From positions 434,001-498,000 of the forward strand of contig BDSL01000056.1 in assembly GCA_003116995.1 (NCBI GenBank): DNA of 64,000 bases, written 5' to 3'. The position numbers and the translations under genes were made by a program. This document shows positions 55,419 through 64,000 of the stretch, piece by piece. Origin of the DNA: Yamagishiella unicocca (lineage: Eukaryota; Chlorophyta; Chlorophyceae; Chlamydomonadales; Volvocaceae). Below the pieces are notes generated by a model. The model was not told the DNA's origin and did not search any database. It saw only the letters and a program-made list of their open reading frames with translations. The first letter of the stretch is position 1. Each line of letters starts with the position of its first letter.

Positions 55419-58400
55419 ATGTCCAGCAACGGGCGACGGCCCTCGCGGCAGCGCCCTATAGGCCAACCGCTTGGGCCTGAGGCTCTTGGTGGTCATGACC
55501 CTGACTTTGACGTCGGCGGGCTTGGGGTAGATCCGATGGGCGCGGAGCAGCAGCTGTCGGACCCGGCCCAAGGGCCCCCTTCTGCCTCCGCGTCTCTCTA
55601 CGGCCTCGCGGCCGACCTGGCCGGCACAGGCCCCAGCCAGCCAGTTGGCCCCGCGGGCGGCCCGCTAGCGGCACGGCCGCCAGCACGGCTGGGGGCCGCC
55701 CGCAGCAGCCGGCCAGCCATGCCGCAATTTGTGCCAAGCCAGATGCCATCCATCGGTGCGGCTGGCATCCGCGTGGCCAGCACGGCCGGCGGCCCCGCCC
55801 CCGGCCCCGCCGCGGACCCCTTCGCCCTGGCAGAGGCGCAGCGCCACCCGCCCCCGCCCCCCGGACTCGATGGGGAGGTGCAGTACGGTCTGGCTCTGGA
55901 GCTGCTCAACCAGGACTCGGGCTTCCCCTTCTCCGCGCCCACCTCCGAGCGGCAAGGCGACCGCTCGCGCCGCTCCCGTCGCGACAACGCAGCTCGGCTC
56001 GGAGCCCCAGACCGCGCCGCCGCCGGCGCCCTGTCCTCCCAGCTGCCCCCCCTGGACCCCTTCACCGTCATGGAGATGGCGGCCAACCAGGAGGGCCTCC
56101 CGGAGCCCGACTACGGCATCGTCGCGGAGCTCCGGAACCGGGTGCCGCCCGACCCCTTCGCCTCCGACTACGGCCTGGTGGCGGAGGTGGCTCGCCGCAG
56201 GACGAGGTCGCCGTCGCCCCTGGGCCGCAACGTGGGCATGCTGCCGCCGCTGCGGGCGAGGCGGCGCCTGGACCCCGTGATGCCGGGCAGTGAGGGCGGT
56301 GAGTCCAGGCGTTTGGGTCGGCGGGGCTGAGGCGGGTTGAGGCGCTTTGGGTTGGAGGGGTCGAGCGTGCATCCGAGCTCTCCATCCTATAACCCGTGTT
56401 GGCGTCTATAACCCCTTGGCGTCGACCCTCGGATGATGCCCCCCCCCCGCTCATCCTCCCCGTCTCCGCTCCGCTCACTCCGCTCCGCTCACTCCGCTCC
56501 GCTCACCCTCCCCTCCCTGGTGGGTGCTGGTGGGCCTACAGGCTTCGGCCTGGCGGGCGAGATCGCTGCTCGGCGGCGCCAGGACGCCATCGACATGGCG
56601 GAGCCCTTCGGCGCTGCGGCTCGTGCCGGCGAGCTGGACCCCTTTGCGCTGGCGAGCGAACAGCTCAAGGTGCCGCGGGAGCTGATCGACCCCTACGAGG
56701 CCAGCCAGCAGGTGCGGGCTGCTGGCGGGGTGGCGCGGCGGAAAGGGGGGGATCCGTGGGTGCGTGAGAGGAGGCGTGAGAGGAAAGAGGTGTGTGTGGG
56801 GTGCGTGTGTGTGGGGGGGGGGGGGAATTGTGAGGAAAGCCCGTGTTCGAGGAAACTGGAGTAGGAAAGGAAACCACTCGATACATACGTTTAGAGAGGG
56901 AGGGATGCAGGGATGGCTGGGGCGCCGGGCCGTGCTGCGGACGGTACGCAGCAAGGGGTGTGGGTATGGGGGTTCGAGGAAGACCCTTGGATGCCCGAAA
57001 AAACCGTTTAACACAGACGTTTTGAGATGCATGCTGGAGAACTGGGTTGGGCATACTAAAGCCGAAGGTCGTAATATGACCTTTGGCGGCTAAGCTAAAG
57101 CGGCTACGGCGAGACGACAGGAAGCGAGGACCCCACGGGACGCACGGAAACGTTTCGCAGAACCGATTTTGGGCGCTAGCAGGAGAACTGGGGGAGTTGG
57201 TGAGCTGGCCACGGCCCAGAGCGGGTGGGGTAGGCGGTCGACGCGAAACATGCGGGCAGGGGGCACCAGGAGGCGTTATGAACAACATCCAGGCGCGGAT
57301 CGGGTGGACAGGGGTCAAAACAACGAAGAGGCCCCAGCGGCGCGGCGAAAGAGGCGGAGGCAGGGAAGGGGAGGTCGGATATACGGGGAGACGGGTACGA
57401 CGCGGTCTTGTACGGCGGTGTACGGTGGAGACCTGCACGACGGAGGAAGGAAGTGAGAAAAATGGGGCGTGAAGACGCGGGGCAGGGGGGACAAAGCTAG
57501 CATGCGAGCGCCCGGGTATGGGGGTGGGGCCCGGCGTATTGAGTGCGGGTTGAGTGCAGTCGTGCTTCGTCGACAAGTGCACCATTTTGGCAAGTGCCCT
57601 CCCCTCCATGTGATATCCCTCGAGCCAAGCCTCACATTGTGTCCCTGACAAAAGCAGCATGCGAAGCAAACCCGGTCTGCTGGCGGCTTGCGTGACCGTG
57701 CAGCAATCATGAAGCTGTCGCATTGCTAGACGTCACCGGTTCCTCATGTGGGCTTCCCTTTGTTCGAACATCGTTGTCCGCAACCGCGCCCGTGACCGCG
57801 ACGCCGCCCCCCCCAGTTCTCCTGCTAGCGCCCAAAACCGGTTCTGCGAAACATTTCCGTGCATCGCGTGGGGTCCTCGCTTCCTGTCGTCTCGCCGTAG
57901 CCGCTTTAGCTTAGCCGCCAAAGGTCATATTACGACCTTCGGCTCTAGTATTCCCAACCCAGTTCTCCAGCATGCATCTCAAAACGCCTGTCCTTAACGG
58001 TTTTTCCTGGCATCCACGGGTCTCCCTCGAACACTCCCCCCGGTCCCGCCCCGTTGCGTAAAACGGTTTTTTTAAACTCCCCGGTCCCGGCTATGCACCC
58101 ACTACAATTTGTTTACGTAGCCCCCCGGCTCCTCGTCCCGTGTGATGGTGGGCCCCGGACTGCGCAGGAGGTCCCGGGCGACGACGTGCTCCTCAAGACA
58201 GGAGATGACGCCTCCGAAACCAGCCACGTCAGCCGCGACGACGGTCAGTACGGCATTGCCGACGAGCTGGGAGTGGATCCGACCACAGGGCGGCGGCAGG
58301 TGGGTTGCGTGTATTGTGTATCGTATGGGCGGCGCTGGGCGGCTGCTGAGAGGCCGGCGGGGGAGCAGGGGCGTCGACGGTATGTGAGCGGAGGGGGGCG

Positions 58401-61400
58401 CAGTGACTGTGCGCTCGCAGGCATCAGGCCAACCGGTATGTCAGCTACTACAACCTCCGCATACCTCACCGCCTTGCTGTTCGCGCTCCTACACACCTCA
58501 TTTGTCTGCCGCCTGACAGTGTGGGGTATCTTCTATCCGCACTCACGCACCGTGCCCCCACCGTCGCTTGCCTTCCTGCCGAAAACTGCGTGATTTAGCG
58601 GCTTCACCAACGAGAAGATAACCGCCGCCCCTGGATCCAACCGACTCTCCCTTGCTCCCGCCACAGGGCGTTGACGAGTTTGGTTATCCGCTTCCCGGCC
58701 AGTCGGGCCCGGGGGAGCAGGCGGAGCCACCAGGCGATAAGTACGAGTACAACGAGGACACGGGCCTGATCACCATCAACAGTAAGCTAGCCGCACGTGG
58801 GCATGACGGGCGGATGCTAGGTGTTCGACTCTTGGTTTCAGGCCACGGGAGGAAGCGCGCCTGCGCTGGCGTGGATACGCAGAAACGGGGAGAATCCTTG
58901 AAAGTGGTGCTGCCGCGGCTGTGGGTGGCGATGGTAGTGCTTGGACCCAGTCATTGCTGTACCAGCAGGAAGTCAAGAAGGCACTACGGCGCGGCCGAGC
59001 GATGTCAGAGGCCCTAACCTCCCTGCCTCGCCTCCTTTGCCTCACGCTCGCATCCGTAACCCTGTCGACCCAACCACCGCGATACACGTCTCCTCGGCAC
59101 CCACCGCACAGAGGGTGGCCAGGGCGGCGGCGGCGGGCTGACCCGACAGTACATCGAGGACGACGTGACGGGCGTGTTCTACAAGCTGCAGAGCAAGCGG
59201 CGGAAGCTGCTTGATCTGTTCAAGCGCAAGGAGCCGTCCGCTGTGGTGCGATCGGGAGGCACCGTGCGCGGATTGTGGTGGCGGTGGCGGTGAATGGTCC
59301 CGTTAGGGAGGGAGCATGTGGGAGCTTGTGCGGTGCCTTTACTTGGGGCCGCACCGTGTTCGCGTGGGTGGCGGACCCTTCATGAGACGTGAGCCTTCGG
59401 TTGGGGCCGAGCCTTCGGCTGGGGCCGGCGTTGTTGGGGCTGAAAGGCAAGAAAGGAACCGGTCATCTTGGGGTGGGCTGTGGCACAACAAGTGTCGCCG
59501 ACGGCGGCCCCGGTCCGACAGGAGGGCTGGGAAACCGACCCTCGGGTCTGTTTGGTCTCTGCCGCAGGACGACGACCACGACAATGATGACGACAAGGGC
59601 TTCCGCGGGCGGCTGCGGCGTACCGTTGTGTTCCTGTCCAACATCTTCTGCATCATGGGCATGTTCGCGGAGGTAGGGCGGGGAGGAAACCCGGGGCCCG
59701 ACGCATGGAGGGGAAGCGAGTGGGTGGTGAGGAAAAAGTAGGTGGTGAGGAAAAAGTGGATGGTGAGGAAAAAGTGAATGGTGAGGAAAAAGTGGGTGGT
59801 GAGGAAAACCCGTGTCCGCGGGGGCGAGGGTGAGGGGGGGGGCCAGCGATGCGGCACGGCTGGGGCGAAGGGGCGCGTAACGGGGGCCGGGGCTGTCGGG
59901 GTTATGCAACCCTTCAAGCGGTGTGGATTCGGGAAGGCGGGCTCCCTCGTGTAGGGGCCCGCTGCACAGTTGACGTTCCGTGCGTTTACGCCAAGGTCAC
60001 CAGGGGCGCATCCAGGTTTGCTCAGCAGCGGTCACGTGACCGGCGTTCGCCGAGGCCGGCAGCAGACCGCCTGTTGCCTTCCCTCATCCACCCCACCCCC
60101 TTCAGTCGGCGCGTCTATCCGAAACGGCTTTGCTTCGTACACGGGTTTTCCTTGCAACCCCCCTAAAGTGCCGACCCACCCACGGGGTTTCCTCCGAAGC
60201 CCACACCTGTACATCCATCCCCACCCTACGTATGGTCGAAGGTGAACCCCACCCTACGTATGGTCGAAGGTGAACCCCACCCTACGTCTGTTCTAAACGG
60301 TTTTTCCTGGCATCCACGGGATTTCCTCGAAACCCTACGTATGGTCAAGGGTGAACCCCACCCTACGTAGGGTTTTCCCTTGACCCTACTCCAGGGATAC
60401 TCCTGCTCTGCTCCACTGTGTCAGCTCTGATGGCGTCGCACCCTGGCCTTGTCCCCTTTGTTCACCAAGCAACACCCGTTTTCGTTACATATTCCCTCCT
60501 GCCTGCCCTTGCGCCCGCCTCCGGCCCCACCCCCAGGGCCTGCTGGGCGGATTTTCGCTGCTCAACTTCTTCATGACCTACATGCTCTACAACAGCAGCG
60601 ACCTGCTGAAGTTCCTCAGCTACTACGCCCCCCTGGCGCAGAACAACAACCGCATCTACTATGCGCTGCTGGTGCTGTCCGTCATCTCCTCGACCAGCAG
60701 GCGAGTCCCTCACAGGGCCTCGCGTCCGGCTCCGGGCGCCTGTGACAATGCCTGTGGCGGTGTCTGTGACGATGCCTGTGGCGGTGTCTGTAACGATGCC
60801 TGTGGCGGTGCCTGTGACGATGCCTGTGGCGGTGTCTGTGACGGTGCCTCCCAACACAGTCATCATCCACATCATGGCTCGAACCCGAGTTGACCCGCCC
60901 GAGCGCTTCCGGCTCAGAGCAATCACCTTGTCAGCTTGTCCGGTCCACGCCGTAAGGATGGATCCCATGGGCTCCGTTCCTCTCCCGAGCTCTTCTCCTT
61001 CTCCACACGTCCGTTCCTGCGCGTGGGTGGGCTTCGCTTGGCCTCCGCGCCTTTCCGGTCCCCGCTCCTACCCCGCTCCTACCCCGCTCCTGCCCCGCTC
61101 CTACCCCGCTCCTGCCCCGCTCCTGCCGACCTTGCGCTGCCCCTCGCCCCTTCCCCACCCGCCGCAGGCTGGCGCGCGACAAGCTGCGCAACTTCGAGCC
61201 CCGCCACCTGCAGCTGGCCGCAGTGGACTTCGGGCAGTTGGCGTTGTACCTGGGGGCTTACATCTGCTCGGTAAGGGGGAGCGTTGCCGTCGGAGGGCGG
61301 GGTAGGTGGTGGAGAAGCCGGGTGAAGCCGAGGACGGCTGGCGTCACCGGGCGTGGACGGTAGGGGCGGGGGGGGTACGAATTGCCGCTGTGGCTACGGA

Positions 61401-62874
61401 TCGCCGCCCTGGTGCTGACTTGGAAGGCGGTCCTGCATAGGAAGGCGGGTTTGCGAGGGGGTTGGAAAGCGCCCTGCGGGCCGCCGGCCTGCCACCTGCC
61501 ACGCAGCTGCACCCGGTGTACACACCAGGCGCCGCCAACCTCCGTGTTGCTGGCCGCCGATGGATGCGAGCCGTCGGCCATCTAACGACCTACCCGTCGT
61601 CGCGCTCTGGTCTTTGCTACACGGCTGCCGTACCACTGTGCGGCCGCCGCACCGCGCCTGGACGTGGCGGGTGGCGTGCACACCGGCATCCGCTCTCTCC
61701 GGGTGGCGTGCACACCGGCAGCCCTCCACAGCGATCCCACCCGCTCCTCCAACCCGCCCGGGCACCCACCCATTCCTGCGCTCCCCACCTCCCCACCCCC
61801 TTCCCCGGACAGGTGCTGTGCACTCCGCTGGACGATGAGCTAACGTACGAGTCAGACCGCAACCCCCGCTTCTACGAGCTGACCTTCACGCCGGCCTTTA
61901 AGAGGCGCCTGGCGGTGTGGCACACGCTCAACATCGTCCGCACGGTCTGCTGCGGCCTCGCCTGGTTGCTGGTAGGTCACGGGCACAGGCTGTATGGCCG
62001 CGGGAGCAGGCATCCCCCCTCACCGCTGGGCAGCGGTGAGGGGGGCAGCCCGGGTTCGGGGTGCGCTCAATTAGTGAGCTGCTTAACGTGGGCTTCGGTG
62101 GCGGCAGTTCCGGTGTGCGCCTGACCTCAGCGTGCTGCATTTTGACGGTTACTGGCGGTTGCGTTACCGGTATCGTAACCACTCAAGGCCCCGCCATGGT
62201 GGTCTTGGCGGGGCGAGGCGGCCGCCACGCCGCCCGGAGGCGTTAGAGCGCTCATGGCCACCGGCCAGGCGGGCGTGCTGGATGGGGCCACGGGATCATG
62301 GCGAGGGGGTGGGCGGACGCACCTGATGAGGTAGATTGGGTTGCAGACAGCGCTCAGGGATTTGGTTGAGCTGCCGGAGGGTGGGGTGGGGCCGTCAGTG
62401 TTCACGGCCGAGCGAGATAGCGGCGGGGTAGGCAGCAATGGGGGTCCAGGGGTGTCCACCTGCCCGAAGGATGTCGTTTTGGAGTTGTACGCTTCCCCAA
62501 ACGCGCACAGCATCCCCCCGACGGCGAGCTGTCCATACCCCGGCCCGCCGTAGCCTCATCAACACGTCCTCCCGTCCTGCAAAGTCGATTTGTACGTTTG
62601 GTGGTGCTGCCTAAGTGGCTCCAACTAGACCTTTGCCTCGCGTCTCAGTCTGAGAACACTGCGATGCGTGGACGCGTGAGTATCTGCTACTGACCGGCGG
62701 AATGCTTTCTTCCCTTCCGTGCAGACGTGCTATCAAACATCGCCGTACGTCTTCGATGCAACACTGCGTTCTGAGCTGCGGGCGATGCGGCAACAGCAGG
62801 CGATGCTGCGGAGCTTGACCGGGGCTGCCGCGGTTGCTGTGACGGATGGCCGTACATCGCTCAAGGCGGCATGA
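55419..62874 (+). CDS. TMEM237: TMEM237-like ciliary transition-zone membrane protein
   Basis: Ten exons: 55419-56298, 56542-56711, 58168-58299, 58667-58781, 59112-59245, 59568-59672, 60537-60700, 61168-61270, 61813-61971 and 62725-62874 (TGA). The product is 703 residues. Residues 1-470 are Pro/Ala/Gly/Arg-rich and likely disordered, with repeats of 'DPFALA' and 'YGLVAE' type. RQYIEDDVTGVFYKLQSKRR (about 445-465) precedes the membrane part. Four membrane segments follow: VVFLSNIFCIMGMFAEGLLG, IYYALLVLSVISS, VDFGQLALYLGAYICSVL and LNIVRTVCCGLAWLL. The layout (disordered N-half, GLLxG first helix, W-x-x-x-N...GLAW last helix) matches TMEM237, a tetraspan protein of the ciliary transition zone in the MKS/JBTS module. 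That fits a flagellated alga. The intron after 60700 has a GC donor (AG then GCGAGT). Intron 56712-58167 holds an inverted repeat pair. The identification is by architecture and short motifs. Confidence 0.78.
56973..57508 (-). repeat. E1 long form in TMEM237 intron 2
   Basis: A 536-bp copy, largely collinear with 18305-19115. It includes the short palindromic core AAGGTC-(7)-GACCTT near 57066-57084. Its first 220 bp are inverted relative to 57812-58031 in the same intron. Confidence 0.8.
57812..58031 (+). repeat. E1 220-bp form in TMEM237 intron 2
   Basis: Plus-strand copy with the shared end CACGGGTCTCCCTCGAA at 58015-58031, 136 nt before exon 58168-58299. It is the mirror image of the left 220 bp of the copy at 56973-57508, separated by about 620 bp. 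Confidence 0.8.
59720..59812 (+). repeat. 18-bp tandem repeat in TMEM237 intron
   Basis: Five units of GTGGGTGGTGAGGAAAAA just inside intron 59673-60536. Confidence 0.85.
60119..60165 (+). repeat. E4 intronic repeat
   Basis: Partner of the unit at 31179-31215, in TMEM237 intron 59673-60536, sense orientation, ending in a C-tract. Confidence 0.5.
60223..60380 (+). repeat. 28-bp tandem repeat interrupted by E1
   Basis: Units begin ACCCTACGTATGGTC and end GTGAACCCC. The array is split by the 44-bp E1 copy at 60288-60331. Confidence 0.85.
60288..60331 (+). repeat. E1 minimal 44-bp copy with flanking direct repeats
   Basis: Exactly 44 bp (CTGTTCTAAACGG to CCTCGAA) interrupts a 28-bp tandem repeat at 60250-60375 and is flanked by ACCCTACGT on both sides (60279-60287 and 60332-60340). 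It lies in TMEM237 intron 59673-60536. Confidence 0.8.
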
Positions 62875-63666
62875 TTTTAAGAATGGCGCGTACAATTGAA
62901 GATCAGTTGGGCGCTCATGGAATTGCATGTGCGATGTGGCGATTGGCATGACCCTGTCGTTTGCTGGGACTTGGATCAAAGGGGCTCATGGGGCATGGGT
63001 TGTACGGCTCCACGGCCCATACGCGGAGCGTTCCTTTGCATGTAATGCCGTTGCGCCTTCATAATGCAACTGCGCTGCAAACCACGTTTACGGCAACTCA
63101 TTGGCCACTGTGTACACTGTTCAGCTGTCACTTTGGCTAACGACGAGACGGCTGGGATATCCGAGTGCTGACTTACTGCCGCCGAGATCTAAAACGGAAA
63201 GGCTTTGCCTCGTAAGGAGCCTGTCATACCTGCCAAGGTGGGTAGGATACCTATTCCCTCAAATGGGAAGTGGAGTTCGCTATCTCGCAATGCGCCAGCC
63301 AAGCCTTAATTCAATCTGGCGTCGATCCCTCTGGCGTCGATCCCTCTGGGGCTTCTCTATGGCTACTACGCGGGGCTTTGCACTGGCCGCCAACACCGCT
63401 TCCAGCGCCGGATGCGGTGTGCTTGAATACATGATACTGCGCGTGTGTGCCCACCTTATGCCAATAGATGGCCAATTGTTAAAGATCGCCATGGGGCATC
63501 CAATCGCGGCCATGGCGCAATTCTTCCGCTGAGGCGCCAATTTGCGTCCGAGGGAATTCCGTGACTATGCTTTCGTCCTTGCCCCCGTTTCGTAAACGCA
63601 GAAGACACGTTGTGGTAACCTTACAAGGCTAGGAAGGCAATCTTCTAGTGTTCTTTCAGAACGACG
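62875..63666. other. Spacer between TMEM237-like gene and last gene
   Basis: Contains the candidate TGTAA at 63041 and presumably the promoter of the gene starting at 63667. A short direct repeat TGGCGTCGATCCCTC occurs twice at 63319-63348. No other gene is seen. Confidence 0.5.
63041..63045 (+). terminator. Candidate polyadenylation signal (TGTAA) of the TMEM237-like gene
   Basis: TGTAA lies 167 nt after the stop codon at 62872-62874, in a stretch with no other gene signal. Confidence 0.4.
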
Positions 63667-64000
63667 ATGGCGGTTGTTGCGCAAGCTGTGCACGTTGAAG
63701 TGGCAGGTCCTAAAGTGGATGATAACCTTTCCCAACCTGAACATGATAACGGCCCCGATTTGGGGGACGAGCTTGAGCGCCCCAAGAAGGCAGCCCGGGT
63801 TAAAGTGAAGTTGACACGTCCACCTGCACCAAAGCCTGAGGCCGTGCAGAACGAGACTGAAGAACCCCTGCCGACGGACGTGTCAGCCCCGGCGCCAGCG
63901 GCCACATCGCCTAAACAGGACAAGGACGGAGGTGTTGATGGCCAGGGCGTGTCATCTAGTACAAGCTCTCAGGTTGACGCACGGACACCTCATGGTGCCG
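63667..64000 (+). CDS. Unrecognised acidic/Pro-Ala-rich protein, N-terminal part (cut by window end)
   Basis: ATG at 63667 (context GACGATGG) opens a frame that runs to the end of the window without a stop, 111 codons. It begins MAVVAQAVHVEVAGPKVDDN. The composition is Asp/Glu/Lys/Pro-rich with a basic patch (RPKKAARVKVKLTRP) that could be a nuclear localisation signal. No domain is visible. It may be the disordered N-terminus of a larger nuclear protein, but the function cannot be told. Codon use resembles the spliced genes only partly. Confidence 0.55.
   Translation, partial: MAVVAQAVHVEVAGPKVDDNLSQPEHDNGPDLGDELERPKKAARVKVKLTRPPAPKPEAVQNETEEPLPTDVSAPAPAATSPKQDKDGGVDGQGVSSSTSSQVDARTPHGA

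Noticed and set aside
59690..59705. GGNPGPDA as a 2A-like motif
   Set aside because: Lies in an intron frame next to TMEM237 exon 6; chance resemblance.

Overview
The window looks like nuclear DNA of a volvocine green alga (Chlorophyceae, Chlamydomonadales; a Chlamydomonas, Gonium or Volvox relative). The signs are high GC, genes cut into many small exons by C-rich introns, long Ala/Gln/Gly/Pro stretches inside conserved proteins, TGTAA-type polyadenylation words after some genes, and a predicted ciliary transition-zone protein. No RNA gene or CRISPR array was recognised. All exon models come from reading splice sites and codon phase by eye. In the spliced genes every junction keeps frame. 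Layout, left half: the 3' end of a TKL-type protein kinase gene (1-3421, +) is followed by about 8.7 kb of intergenic DNA with retrotransposon debris, and then by a tandem paralogue of that kinase with GAF domains upstream (12135-26498, +, 24 exons, 5' end not resolved). Layout, middle: a metallo-beta-lactamase-fold NAPE-PLD-like phospholipase (29507-36137, -, 10 exons), a RING-finger E3 ligase (37255-38686, -), two LINE 3' fragments in opposite orientation (39838-40828 and 43455-44105), a chimeric MATE pseudogene fragment (41298-41465) and an unrecognised intronless reading frame with a late frame break (44699-45360). Layout, right half: a MATE transporter (47283-52821, -, 10 exons) lies head to head, across 412 bp, with the complex I subunit NDUFB8/ASHI (53234-54549, +). 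A TMEM237-like ciliary membrane protein (55419-62874, +, 10 exons) and the start of an acidic/proline-rich protein (63667 onward) follow. The genes do not form an obvious pathway; they are independent eukaryotic units. The most unusual feature is in the introns. At least four families of short dispersed repeats (called E1 to E4 here) occur only inside introns of the two kinases, the phospholipase and TMEM237. I found 12 copies of E1 and 8 of E2, and none in roughly 28 kb of intergenic DNA. E1 copies share one end and differ in length (18 bp to about 810 bp), many stop 13-45 nt before a 3' splice site, one fills most of an intron starting 7 nt into it, and a 44-bp copy is flanked by a 9-bp direct repeat. 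This resembles an introner-like or intron-targeted element system. Two GC-AG introns, a 19-nt microexon in the kinase glycine loop, and telomere-like tracts inside kinase introns are further oddities.
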